From: Streptomyces sp. STR69
Lineage (GTDB): Bacteria; Actinomycetota; Actinomycetes; Streptomycetales; Streptomycetaceae
Direction: 5' to 3'
NCBI RefSeq assembly: GCF_024519455.1
Contig: NZ_JALJRY010000001.1
Coordinates: forward strand, 12,972-76,971
Length of the DNA stretch: 64,000 nucleotides
Shown piece by piece: positions 46,729 to 56,081 of this stretch. The notes under the pieces are model-generated. The model was not told the origin of the DNA and did no database searches. It worked only from the letters and a program-made list of their open reading frames with translations. The translations under genes and the position numbers were made by a program. The stretch's first letter is position 1. The number at the start of each line of letters is the position of its first letter.

Positions 46729-48044
46729 GGGCCCCCTCCCCAGGCAGTGTGCCCATTGCCGGCGACGAGCCGCAGTGTGGTGAGCGGATGCCCGTAGTAG
46801 TGGAACATGAACGCATAAAGCAGCCGTAGGACTCGCTTCTGCCCGACTTTGTCGACCTGCCCGTCATCGTTGCGCGTCGTCGGGATCGCCGCCAGGGTGC
46901 CGAAGTCCTCGACCGCGCGGGCCCGGAAGTCCCGCAGGGTCTCCGTGACGGGACGGTCGGGGTGGGCGGCGACCTCGTGCAGCAGCCGGCGGACCATCCC
47001 CCTGGCCTCCTGGTCCCCGACCTCCCCGGCGGTGACGATGCAGCCGCCCGCGCCTTTCCGCAGGAAGAGTTCGGCGAAACCGCGCAGCGCGGTCTCGCCC
47101 TGGAGCCGGTTGTGGACGAAGCGACCTGAGTGGCAGGCGTTGAGACAGACGAGCGCGCGGTCCTCGCGCAGCACGTGCATGTCCCGGGTGTTGAACTCCG
47201 CCCACGTCCGGTCGCCGAGGCTGAGCCGCATGACGGCTTCGCCGTACGTGCCGTGGCAGCCCATGTAGACCAGACCGGTGCGCTCGTCGGGCAGCGGGAG
47301 GTCGAGGGCCTGAAGGAACGGCGTCATCGTGTCGTGCACCTGATGCGCGTAGGGGACGAAGACCCCGCCGTCGGCGGTCATGTCCTCGTGCAGGTAGGCG
47401 AGGACTCGCCCGTGGCAGTCCCCCGTTTCCTGGGGCAGGCTCTCTGACACACCGTGGACGGTGGTCCAGCGCGCCAGGACGAGCAGGGCTCCCAGCAACC
47501 CGCCGGCCAGGCCGTGCCGTTCGTCGGCGGGCACCCAGAACAACTCCCAGGGCAGCTCGAACCCGGTGTCGTCCCACACGATGAGGCGCAACCGGTCGCC
47601 GTGCCGCTCGCGGATGCGGTTGATCCAGCCGGCGAGTTCGCTCTGGTTTCCGGACCAGAGCTGGATGCCCCGCAGCGTCTCCGAGGGGAACTCCCCGGTC
47701 TGCCTGATGGTCGCGAGAGTGACGCCGGGTGCCACGAGGCGGGTCGGTCCGGTCCGGCAGGTCACCGTGAACTCACCGCACCAGCCCTGGAGTTGGTATC
47801 CGTCCTGGCTGTCGTAGCCCGCGGTACGGATGACCCGGAGCACCGCGTAGCCGTCCTCCAGACGCTCGTAGGGCCGGGCCTGACCGCTGCCGGTTCCCGA
47901 AGGCGGACCGGACGGGCGGCGGAACTGCAGCACGGCCGCCGACTCACGCCTCGCCGCCGCCTGCAGCCCGGGGAACGCGGCCCGCCGTATCGCGGTCCCC
48001 GTGCCCGTAAGCCAGCGCGCGGCGCGCGGCGGCTCACCGCTCAC
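46722..48044 (-). CDS. CHAT (caspase-like) protease of the vWA-MoxR module
   Basis: 440 residues from GTG 48044, with GGAG about 5 nt upstream; start overlaps the vWA gene by 11 bp. The C-terminal half contains YMGCHGTYGE (catalytic His about 262) and LNACHSGRF (catalytic Cys about 303), the CHAT dyad, and NGLFLRKGAGGCIVTAGEV-like text (FLRKGAGGCIVTAGEV). The first 150 residues are unassigned; the next part (GFELPWELFWVP) resembles CHAT-adjacent segments. CHAT proteases are often activated effectors that cleave a partner or cause cell death. Follows the vWA protein in the same operon. Confidence 0.9.
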   Translation of the reverse strand: MSGEPPRAARWLTGTGTAIRRAAFPGLQAAARRESAAVLQFRRPSGPPSGTGSGQARPYERLEDGYAVLRVIRTAGYDSQDGYQLQGWCGEFTVTCRTGPTRLVAPGVTLATIRQTGEFPSETLRGIQLWSGNQSELAGWINRIRERHGDRLRLIVWDDTGFELPWELFWVPADERHGLAGGLLGALLVLARWTTVHGVSESLPQETGDCHGRVLAYLHEDMTADGGVFVPYAHQVHDTMTPFLQALDLPLPDERTGLVYMGCHGTYGEAVMRLSLGDRTWAEFNTRDMHVLREDRALVCLNACHSGRFVHNRLQGETALRGFAELFLRKGAGGCIVTAGEVGDQEARGMVRRLLHEVAAHPDRPVTETLRDFRARAVEDFGTLAAIPTTRNDDGQVDKVGQKRVLRLLYAFMFHYYGHPLTTLRLVAGNGHTAWGGGPW

Positions 48045-49929
48045 CGGCAACTCCTTCCCCGTGCACCGGCGCGAGCACCGTTCCGCCCAGCGCGTCCGCC
48101 AGCGAGAACGGCAGATCCCCGTAGGGCTCCCGCCTCGCGTCGATGACAGCGACGCGCAGCCTCGTCCGGTCCATGGCACCGGCGCCGGCCGCTGCCCGCA
48201 GGGCGTCCTCCACGCCCTCCGCTCCCACCGGGCCGGTCAGGCGTCCGGTGCGGCTGACGTGCAGTGGGACGTTGCCTCTGCCGTCGGTGACCACCACGAG
48301 CCAGGCCTCGGACAGGCTGCTGTCGTGCTGGCGGAAGGACCGGCGCAGTGCCTGCAACGCCTGCTCGACGCCGTGCGCGAGCGGGCTGGCCCGGCCCGGC
48401 GACCGCTGCAGGGCCGGCACGATCCTCGGGTCGAGAACGCTGCGGGCGGCGAAGGACTCCGCCCGCAGTTCGTCGTCGGCCTCCGCGCTGCCCACCTCGA
48501 CGACCTGGACCGCGGCGCGCCTGGTGTACGCCCAGTCCAGGAACGGCGTGAGGGTGTCCTGCCAGTCCCAGTCGTCGGCCCGGCAGGTGTGGTCGAGGAG
48601 CAGCACGAGGAGGTGCTCGGGCGAGCCGGAGCGTACGTGGCTGTGGAGGTCCACGGGCGAGACCGTGAACCGCTCCGTGCGACGGATGCGCTGATGTACG
48701 GCCGCCTCCCGGACGGTACGCACATGCGCGAGGTCGCTCAGGTCCGTGGCCCGCCGGGTGCCGATCACCACTCCGCGCAGGGAGGCCGGTCCCGCCGTAC
48801 GTTGCCAGGGGCTGCGCAGGGGCGCGAATTCGCGCAGCTCGTCGGCCTCGTCCTCGGGGTAGGGGGTGGCGAGGACGGCTTGGGTACCGCCGCGTCCCGC
48901 CCCGACGCCCTCGGCGGGTTCGGACTCCAGCAGCGGCTGGCCGCCCTCGGGACGGTGCCTCTTGTCCTGTTCCGGCTGCCGTCGTTCTCCGGAGTCTCCC
49001 TGTGGCCGCCTGCCCGGGCGCGGCGGCGGAAGCTCCGAACTCGTTTCGTCGCCGGTCGGCTCCGCGGGCACCTCAGTCACGGCCAGCCCCATGAGCCGGG
49101 CCGCCGCATCGCAGTGGCCGACGGTGGCCACCCGCTCACCGTCGAGCGTGGCCAGGGCACGTGCGAGCCTGGCCAGGGAGAGTTCCCTACGGATGTTCCC
49201 CTCCGGCCCGAGCAACTCGTACACGCGGGCCAGCGCATCGTCGCCGACCGCGGCGGTCTCCACCGGGGCCACCTGGGCATCCCGGGCGGCGTCCAACCAG
49301 CCTGGGGGAAGCACCGCGAGCAGCCGGCCGGTGTCCGCCGGCAGCCGCAGTCCGGAGACGGGCAGTCTGATGGCGAACCTGTCGAGCAGATGACCGGCGG
49401 GTCGCCCGGCGTCGGCAGAACGGCAGAGGGCCAGCCAACGGGCCCGCGGCCTGGCGCTGCGGCGCAGTCCCGCGTATTCGACGACAGCGACCTCGGCCCC
49501 CAGCAACTGAACGGCTGCCCGCATCCCGGCCACGCTCAGCCGGGTCAGATCCGGAACCGCGACCACCGGCGGTACCCCGGAGCGACCGTCGGCCTCGATC
49601 AGCGGGCCAGGCTCCATCCGGAACGAGATGCCGTCGGGTTCCTGAACCAGCACGGGCCGCGTCCACAGGTCCTCGTCCCGGCTCGTGGCCCCCAGCATGA
49701 CGGGGGGACGTGCCGGCTGCCCAGCACCCGCCAGGATCCGGCCGAAGAGACGCGTCACCGGGTCGAGCAGCTGGGGTTCCAGGTCGAACAGCAGCACACC
49801 GGTCAGCGCCGGGTCGACGGCTGCGCAGACGAGGGCACGGCACAGCCTCAGAGCGAGCTCGTCGGCCTCCGGTGGTGCAGGAGCGTTCTGGACAGGCGCG
49901 TCGGTCCTGTTGGACGGCTCGGTGGACAT
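48034..49929 (-). CDS. BchD-like vWA domain protein
   Basis: 631 residues from ATG 49929 (GAGGG 5 nt upstream). Residues 25-190 look like a degenerate AAA domain as in BchD (GVLLFDLEPQLLDPVTRLFG). A Pro/Glu-rich linker (about 290-390) leads to a vWA domain (420-600) with VVVTDGRGNVP. The metal site that is normally DxSxS reads DHTCR, so it keeps Asp and Thr but is degenerate. Its partner is the upstream AAA ATPase, 7 bp away, like the I/D subunits of magnesium chelatase; no H subunit is present. In vWA-MoxR modules this pair is thought to remodel or sense a target and trigger associated proteases. Confidence 0.82.
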   Translation of the reverse strand: MSTEPSNRTDAPVQNAPAPPEADELALRLCRALVCAAVDPALTGVLLFDLEPQLLDPVTRLFGRILAGAGQPARPPVMLGATSRDEDLWTRPVLVQEPDGISFRMEPGPLIEADGRSGVPPVVAVPDLTRLSVAGMRAAVQLLGAEVAVVEYAGLRRSARPRARWLALCRSADAGRPAGHLLDRFAIRLPVSGLRLPADTGRLLAVLPPGWLDAARDAQVAPVETAAVGDDALARVYELLGPEGNIRRELSLARLARALATLDGERVATVGHCDAAARLMGLAVTEVPAEPTGDETSSELPPPRPGRRPQGDSGERRQPEQDKRHRPEGGQPLLESEPAEGVGAGRGGTQAVLATPYPEDEADELREFAPLRSPWQRTAGPASLRGVVIGTRRATDLSDLAHVRTVREAAVHQRIRRTERFTVSPVDLHSHVRSGSPEHLLVLLLDHTCRADDWDWQDTLTPFLDWAYTRRAAVQVVEVGSAEADDELRAESFAARSVLDPRIVPALQRSPGRASPLAHGVEQALQALRRSFRQHDSSLSEAWLVVVTDGRGNVPLHVSRTGRLTGPVGAEGVEDALRAAAGAGAMDRTRLRVAVIDARREPYGDLPFSLADALGGTVLAPVHGEGVAGER

Positions 49930-49936
49930 GATGCCC

Positions 49937-50881
49937 TCAGGCCGCGTCGAAGAGGTCCTTGACCCGGGACTCGTCCTCGGGCCCCCATTCGAAGGTGCCG
50001 CCGTGCGCGGTCTCCGGCCGACGGTGCCGAAAGGCCATGGGCAGCACCCGTAACAGATGACCGGGCGACACCTCCTCCGCCTCCTCCAGTGCGGCCAGTG
50101 CACGGGCCGCCAGGGTCGCCACGATCTCGCCGCGCTGGCCGACGGCTGCCACGCGTTCGGCGGCCTGCGCGCACAACCGGACGACCTCGTCCGGGACTTG
50201 CGTACCGGACACCCGCGCCCTCGCCCCCTCCAGCCGGTCCCGCCGTGTGCTGTCGTCCCGTTCCGCCTCGTCCCGCCAGACGGATTCCTTCCGGGTCAGC
50301 TCCTCCTCGAAGTGGAGCACGGTCCGGATCGTCCTGTGGCGCGCGTCCGTGTCCAACTGACTCGCAGCAACCATGAGCCCGAACCGGTCCAGCAACTGCG
50401 GCCGCAGACCACCCTCTTCGGGGTTCATCGTGCCCACCAGACCGAAGGACAACTGCTTGGCTGTGGCCAGCCCCTCCCGCTGCACGGACAACACCCCCGT
50501 CGAGACGACGTCGAGAATGATGTTGACCAGGTGATCGTCGAGCAGGTTCACCTCGTCGATGTAGAGCAGCCCCTTCTCGGCGGCCTCTTCCAGCAACCCC
50601 GGCTGCGGACGGGCCTCGCCCCGCATCAGGGCGTCCAACTCCCAGCCGCCGACGACCCGGTCGTCGGTCGCGTTGATGGGGAGGGTCACCGGTAACTCCT
50701 CGTGCACCATGAGCGCGAAGGCCCGTACGAGGGTCGACTTGGCCGTCCCGCGTGCTCCGGCCATGAGCACACCGCCGATGCGGGGTTCCACGTAGTTGAG
50801 TTCCAGCGCCAGTTTGAGATCGTCCTGCCCCACGACACGGCTGTACGGCAGGATGTGCACGCCCTCTGTTGCCCGGCTCAC
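49937..50881 (-). CDS. MoxR/BchI-like AAA ATPase
   Basis: 314 residues from GTG 50881 (GGAGGGGGAG upstream). Walker A GARGTAKST (about 43), Walker B LLYIDEVNLL (about 105), sensor region SFGLVGTMNPEEGGLRPQLLDRF are of the magnesium-chelatase I subunit type (SF in MoxR-like AAA). It overlaps the Trypco1-type gene by 4 bp and precedes the vWA gene by 7 bp, making an obligate-looking pair. Probably remodels protein complexes. Confidence 0.9.
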   Translation of the reverse strand: MSRATEGVHILPYSRVVGQDDLKLALELNYVEPRIGGVLMAGARGTAKSTLVRAFALMVHEELPVTLPINATDDRVVGGWELDALMRGEARPQPGLLEEAAEKGLLYIDEVNLLDDHLVNIILDVVSTGVLSVQREGLATAKQLSFGLVGTMNPEEGGLRPQLLDRFGLMVAASQLDTDARHRTIRTVLHFEEELTRKESVWRDEAERDDSTRRDRLEGARARVSGTQVPDEVVRLCAQAAERVAAVGQRGEIVATLAARALAALEEAEEVSPGHLLRVLPMAFRHRRPETAHGGTFEWGPEDESRVKDLFDAA

Positions 50882-51288
50882 GAGTCGGCTCCCCCTCCGC
50901 TGCCCGGTAACGCCACTCCGGAGGCGCCGGCAGTCCGCCACCTGAAGGTGACCTGGAGCTGCGCCTCGGCCCCGCTCCTGACCAACGCCACGACACCTGC
51001 GTCCACTTTGATCGCCAACTGCAACTCGATCTCGTCCGGCCGCAGATCGTCCGCCATCTCCCCGAACCGCCGGACGGCCTGCGCGGCACACCGCCGGGCC
51101 AGATCCAGGCCTTCGGTGTAGGCGTCCTGGGCGACTTGGACGACTCGGCGGGCGGAACCGTCTCTGGTCTTTTCGTCGGCGTAGATGGCGTCGAGGCCGT
51201 CGAGGGGCCCGTCGACAAGGTCCGACGTAACTTCCACGGGAATGGGCCCGTCAGCACCTTCCGGAACGGGCCCCACCAGAATCACCAC
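50878..51288 (-). CDS. Trypco1-type (trypsin-co-occurring) small protein
   Basis: 136 residues, GTG start. The pattern of a beta-rich N-terminus (VILVGPVP...IPVEVT), helix AYTEGLDLARRCAAQAVRRFGEMADD, and strand-like LAIKVDAGVVALVRSGAEAQLQVTFRW matches the small Trypco1 family found next to trypsin-like or CHAT proteases in NTP-dependent conflict systems. Function unclear. First gene of the downstream operon, coupled by a 4-bp overlap to the AAA gene. Confidence 0.75.
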   Translation of the reverse strand: MVILVGPVPEGADGPIPVEVTSDLVDGPLDGLDAIYADEKTRDGSARRVVQVAQDAYTEGLDLARRCAAQAVRRFGEMADDLRPDEIELQLAIKVDAGVVALVRSGAEAQLQVTFRWRTAGASGVALPGSGGGADS

Positions 51289-51393
51289 ACGTCCCCCTGA
51301 CGAACTCTCTTATTGCGTGCGGTAGTTGAGAGAGAACTGGGTCATTCCCCGACCCTCGAAGAGTTATGCGTGGCGGGGGATGCCTTGGTGCTT

Positions 51394-54390
51394 TCACACT
51401 GTCCAGGGCTCGAAGTCCCAGTAAGGGCGCTTCCGAGAACGGGCCGCGACCGTGTGAACATGCTGAGAACCAAGGGTTCCCGACAGATCCGACAACGCTT
51501 CCTGTTCAATTTTTTCCGCCTCTTGTCGGTTCCTCAGATCACGGAGATCGGCCGCGAGAGCGACGCGGGCCGACAGGGTCAGGGGATGAGTGCGGCCCAG
51601 CGTTTCGATGGCTCGCGAGACCGTCGCCCTGCTCAACTCTGCGGCCGACTCCGGGTCGCCGGACAGGTTCCGAACGAACGAGGCATTGATGGCGCAACCC
51701 AAGGTCCAGGGATGGTGTTCCCCCACCGCTGCGGTCATCTCTGCCAGGGCCTGTTCGGCGAACGAGTGGGCCTGGTCTCGCTCTCCGACGTTGCTGAGAA
51801 TCAGGGAGTGGTTGGACCGGCATCCCGCAATGAAGGGATGCCCTTCCGAATGCGCCAATTCATAGCGCGCCAAGACTGATTCGCTGACCTCTCGCGCCTT
51901 GTCCATGTCACCGTGTTCGCGAGTGAAGCAGCTCTGGCTGACGGCGAAGACCAGCGCCCACGGGTGTGTTTCTCCCAACACTACCTCTGCACGCTCCAAA
52001 ACCCGGCCGAGCAATTGTCCCGCTTGGCCCCGATCGCCACCTCGGTACAGGCACATCGCCAGGCTGTGCTCTCCCGTCAGCGTCACAGTATGGTCAGTTC
52101 CTAGAATTCTGCGCAATTCGCGCAGGTTGTCCGTCAGGATGGATTGGGCTTCGGAGTATTGACCCAAGAGACGAAGATCGGTGGCGTAGCTAACTCCCGA
52201 CCAGAGCGTTTCCGGATGCGCCGCTCGCAAGACCTCACGACGCAATTCCAGCGTTCTCCGATCCATCTCCAAGGCCGCTTCATAGCGGCCAAGAAGACGC
52301 AGTGAGACCGCCAGATTATTCTGCGCATTCAGCGTCTGCCGATCTGATTCGCCAAGAAGATCGCGCCATGCCAGGACCAGCCACTCAGAAAGCTCCAGAG
52401 CTTCCTGATAGCGAGCGAGACCGCGCAGGTCGGCCGCGATACCATTGGCTGCGCGCACATACTCCAGCCCCTGGCCCCTGTTCTGGCCTCTGAGCGTTTC
52501 GATAACCGCCCGCCCGACCGCCTCCGCGTTCTGGTAATCGCCCACCCCCCGAAGCAGGTTGGCGTAGTGGTGAGCCAATTCCCAGAAACGAGGATGGCCC
52601 TCACCCAATAGCTCCCGCCAGGCATCCATGGCACGCTCGCCGAGCTTGAGTCCTGCCGTGTACTCACCCGAGCTGTACATGTAGCGGAGACAGTTCAGGA
52701 CAAGTTTTTGGACCTGACGGTCTTCGCTCGCGAGCACATCCGCATCCTTGAGGTGTGGCGCGATCTCCGCGTATTTGTCCCACAGCCGAGTGTCGTCGGG
52801 ACGCCCGGGATCGGCCGCGACCAGAGCCCGTCGCACCATGTCGACGAAGAGGCGGCTGTCCTCGTCGGAAATTCCCTGATGCACGATCTGATGCACCATC
52901 CTGTGCAGGTACAGGGACTGGCTGGGGAAAGTATCCTCGTCAATGGCTGTCTCGTGGGACTCCAGGCGAATCACCGAGTACTGGCGCAACTGGTCGATCG
53001 CTCTGGTCCACAGCGCGGGATCGCCGAGCAGGCCGGCAAACCGCTCGGGAATCTCCTCCAGCGGCATTTCCCTAAGGAATCCCACAGGAATGAAGCCCGG
53101 CGCGAAGAACGTGCACAACCGCAGCAGGTCGACGGACTCGGGAACGGTTTGCCGCAATTTCTGAAGCAAGATCGCCCAGGCCCGCTGGAAAGGACTCGGG
53201 GCGTCCCCTCGGACCGCCAAGCCGCTCTCGAACTGCGCGATGTAGTCCGGGACCGACAAGTCCGAGTCATTGAGCCAACCCGCCGTCTGGTCCAGCAACA
53301 GAGGGAGGTCCCCCAGTGCCTCGGCGAGTTGGTTGGCATCGGTGTCCGTCAGGCGCGGGGCCCTGCGGCGGATGAAGGCCACCGACTCGTCACGAAGATA
53401 GACCGGCACCTCGATCAACTGACTGTTGTGCTCACTCCACGCCTGGTTCCGCGAGGTGATCAGGACGTGGCCGGGCCCGGTGGGTACCAGGTTCGAGATC
53501 TGGCCGGGCTCGTCCGCACCGTCCAGAACCAACAACCAGCGGCTATAGGGCTCACCCCGACGCAACGCGTCCCTCACTGCACGCAACCGCTCGCCGTAGT
53601 CGGCGCCCGTGGTGAGGCGAAGCCTCGGGGCAAGTTCTGCGAGGCGACGCCGATAGGCCGCCAGCGACTCGGCGTTGACCCACCACACCACGTCGTATTC
53701 AGGCCCGAAGCGGTAGACGTACTCCGCCGCGAGCTGGGTCTTGCCCACGCCCGGCATGCCATAGAGGGCCAGCACTCCCGCTCCCGGCTCGGCATCGCGC
53801 AAGAGGTGATACGCGTCGTTCAGCAGCGGCTCACGTCCCGTGAAACGGGTGTTGCGGCGCGGCACCCCACCCCACACCTCAGGCATCGCCGCCGGAAAAC
53901 GTGGACCGCGCCGCGCACCATCGGCGGACTCGATCAACGGTTCGCCGAGCATGTCGAGCCGGTCCAGCAGACGCCGTTCGGCCTCGTCCGCCCCCACGTT
54001 GCTCAGGTCCATGGCAGCGAGGACAGCGGTGGCGGTGGGCATCGCATCATTGCTGACCGACACCGCCGCGAACTTCACCGGATCAGGAGCCACGACCTGC
54101 CGGAGCGCAGCGTTCCACTCTTCGTATGTGCGTGGTCCCAGTTGGAAGTACCACTTGCTGACGACGATCAGAACCCGCCCAGGGGCAAGCTTCAGGGAGT
54201 CCAGCAGATCGACGAGCGGAATCTCCGGCGGAGCATCCCACCGCGCGAACACGACACGGTGCCCACGCCGCTCCAACCGGTCCCCGATCCACGCAGCCCA
54301 AGCCCGGTTGAATCCGGCGAAGCTGATCGTGACGGTCTGTTTGACCGCACGCCCGCCGACCGGTCCAACTGGCGTGCGAGTCCCAGACAT
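51394..54390 (-). CDS. fxsT: FxsT-type TIR-NB-ARC-TPR protein (second copy)
   Basis: 998 residues from ATG 54390 (GGGGGAGG 7 nt upstream; the longer frame to 54621 is not needed). TIR-type domain at about 15-150 (VTISFAGFNRAWAAWIG, EEWNAAL), NB-ARC with Walker A GMPGVGKTQL (about 215) and LLVLDGADE, then TPR repeats. C-terminus YWDFEPWTV. It is a diverged paralogue of the 43-46 kb protein, without its N-terminal domain. Base use differs from neighbours: 52081-52140 has 31 G+C of 60, far below the 70% typical here, suggesting later acquisition. Lies between the HExxH enzyme and the Trypco1 operon. Confidence 0.88.
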   Translation of the reverse strand: MSGTRTPVGPVGGRAVKQTVTISFAGFNRAWAAWIGDRLERRGHRVVFARWDAPPEIPLVDLLDSLKLAPGRVLIVVSKWYFQLGPRTYEEWNAALRQVVAPDPVKFAAVSVSNDAMPTATAVLAAMDLSNVGADEAERRLLDRLDMLGEPLIESADGARRGPRFPAAMPEVWGGVPRRNTRFTGREPLLNDAYHLLRDAEPGAGVLALYGMPGVGKTQLAAEYVYRFGPEYDVVWWVNAESLAAYRRRLAELAPRLRLTTGADYGERLRAVRDALRRGEPYSRWLLVLDGADEPGQISNLVPTGPGHVLITSRNQAWSEHNSQLIEVPVYLRDESVAFIRRRAPRLTDTDANQLAEALGDLPLLLDQTAGWLNDSDLSVPDYIAQFESGLAVRGDAPSPFQRAWAILLQKLRQTVPESVDLLRLCTFFAPGFIPVGFLREMPLEEIPERFAGLLGDPALWTRAIDQLRQYSVIRLESHETAIDEDTFPSQSLYLHRMVHQIVHQGISDEDSRLFVDMVRRALVAADPGRPDDTRLWDKYAEIAPHLKDADVLASEDRQVQKLVLNCLRYMYSSGEYTAGLKLGERAMDAWRELLGEGHPRFWELAHHYANLLRGVGDYQNAEAVGRAVIETLRGQNRGQGLEYVRAANGIAADLRGLARYQEALELSEWLVLAWRDLLGESDRQTLNAQNNLAVSLRLLGRYEAALEMDRRTLELRREVLRAAHPETLWSGVSYATDLRLLGQYSEAQSILTDNLRELRRILGTDHTVTLTGEHSLAMCLYRGGDRGQAGQLLGRVLERAEVVLGETHPWALVFAVSQSCFTREHGDMDKAREVSESVLARYELAHSEGHPFIAGCRSNHSLILSNVGERDQAHSFAEQALAEMTAAVGEHHPWTLGCAINASFVRNLSGDPESAAELSRATVSRAIETLGRTHPLTLSARVALAADLRDLRNRQEAEKIEQEALSDLSGTLGSQHVHTVAARSRKRPYWDFEPWTV

Positions 54391-54587
54391 GTTGCGACCT
54401 CCCCCGTCGGGCACCTGGTACCCGGGCGTGAGTGTAGGGGCGGGCATGGCAGTGGAACAGGGCGCCTTCGGCACCAGTGGAGTCGTGCGGCACCGGCACG
54501 GCTCCACAGCGTTCTGGTCCATCCCCGTCGTTCTTGTTGATCTTCCATGCGGCGGAACGAGGACGGCGCTGCTTTTGTCACGCCGCG

Positions 54588-56081
54588 TCACCCACTTACC
54601 AGAGAGTGCGTCCGTACCCATGCCTTACGCATCCGGTCGACATACTTCTCGGCTTCCTCGCGTGCTTCTTTCGGGGGCGGGTCCGCGTCCAGACGCGTCC
54701 ACTCTTCGATCATCATGTCGACCAGGAAGCGCCCGGGGGGAGTGAGGGCGTCGGATGCGTCGATCGAGGGAAGGGCAGCTCTCACCTGCTCTCGATGGCG
54801 CGCGTGCCTCTCCCACGCCGAGTCTCGCTGCGCAGGTGCGACGGTGTCCGCCCGGGCACATCGCTGGAAAAAGTCCGCAAGTGCCAAGTGGCTGTACACC
54901 CCGTGCAACAACGCGTCATACGGCCGCGGGTCAGACCTCCACGGTGCGAAGTACCGTTTCTCAGAACCCGCGCGGTGCAACTGCACCATCTCGCTGAGCG
55001 CGGCGAACTTGGCATGCTGAATCTCATGCACCAGGGTCGCGGCGAGAGCTGCAGGAGTGGGCGGGGTGCTGCTGAGAACGGCGCCAAAGGCCTCCCTGCG
55101 AGTCCCGCTGCAACTGCCGGGTCCGTCAGTCTGCGAAACCGAGGTCGTACGCGAGGCAACAGGAACAGCGAGTGGTACCAGACATCGCAACATCGCGACG
55201 ACCTCCGCCAGCCGACGCTCACCCCCAAGCCGCAGCAACGAGGCGGTCCCAGACCACGAGTGCAACCACCGCGCCCGCTGCGCCGCGTCGACGACCACCG
55301 GACCGCTCAAATCACGGTGCCGCAGCTCACGACCGGAGCTGCGGTAGGGATCGAAGTCATCGAGTGACACCGGAGCACCCCCGGGCAACAGACCGGGCAG
55401 AGTGCGCGCCGCGCTCCAGGCGAGTGCATCGGACCACGTGGTCGTGCTGTCGTGTCCCCAACGGACGACAACATCCGCCGCCCTGGACTGACAAAGCGTC
55501 ATCCGCCCTTCCTGGACAGTGAGTTCAACGGACGCATCTCCCGATTCGACCGTCCGCAACGCCCCGAGAGACGGCAGCGCCAGCACCCCGTCCCGCGCCG
55601 TGAGGCGCACCGTGAACGACACCCCGGCCCGGGCCGCCGCAGCGGCGGCAATGGCACTGAAATGGGCCAGGTCGCGTCCCAGGAGCCGTACCCGTTCCTC
55701 AGGCGGCGTGCGCGTGCCGTCCACCGCCGTGCCGTCCAGCAAACGCAGGCAGCTCCGCGCCCAGGGCCCGACCAGTGGATACAGCAGCCGGTCCAGCGCG
55801 GCCGAGCCCCGGATGCCGGCCCCCGGCCACGTCTCCGCATCGCCGCCCCCCACACCCGTCCCGTCCGCCGCCTCCAGCCGAGCCCAGTCCTCCCGCAGCC
55901 GGGCCCGAACCGATGACGGACAGACCGTCGCGTCGGCGGTCTCGACGGCGTCCAGTGCGGTGCGCAGCAGGAGCAGCCGGCGATTGTGCTGGTCCCGGAC
56001 GAGCAGGGCGAGCGTGTCGGGGCCGCCCCCGGTGTGGCCCAGTTCGCGCAGGGCTTCTTCGGAGAGCGCCGATGAGATCAT
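54588..56081 (-). CDS. HExxH-type peptide-modification enzyme of the Fxs system
   Basis: 497 residues. The motif LVHEIQHAKF (about 354) is an HExxH metal site; the rest is an unfamiliar helical and beta-rich scaffold. In Fxs clusters a HExxH domain follows FxsB, often fused to it; recent family naming places it among alpha-ketoglutarate-dependent peptide beta-hydroxylases. Here it is a separate gene whose start shares one base with the FxsB stop (TGATG), so it is translated with it. Substrate most likely the FxsA peptide. Confidence 0.75.
   Translation of the reverse strand: MISSALSEEALRELGHTGGGPDTLALLVRDQHNRRLLLLRTALDAVETADATVCPSSVRARLREDWARLEAADGTGVGGGDAETWPGAGIRGSAALDRLLYPLVGPWARSCLRLLDGTAVDGTRTPPEERVRLLGRDLAHFSAIAAAAAARAGVSFTVRLTARDGVLALPSLGALRTVESGDASVELTVQEGRMTLCQSRAADVVVRWGHDSTTTWSDALAWSAARTLPGLLPGGAPVSLDDFDPYRSSGRELRHRDLSGPVVVDAAQRARWLHSWSGTASLLRLGGERRLAEVVAMLRCLVPLAVPVASRTTSVSQTDGPGSCSGTRREAFGAVLSSTPPTPAALAATLVHEIQHAKFAALSEMVQLHRAGSEKRYFAPWRSDPRPYDALLHGVYSHLALADFFQRCARADTVAPAQRDSAWERHARHREQVRAALPSIDASDALTPPGRFLVDMMIEEWTRLDADPPPKEAREEAEKYVDRMRKAWVRTHSLVSG

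Noticed and set aside
48034..50881. Magnesium or cobalt chelatase for cofactor biosynthesis
   Set aside because: No H-type or CobN-type subunit, and the neighbours are CHAT, TIR and Trypco1-type genes; the vWA metal site is degenerate.
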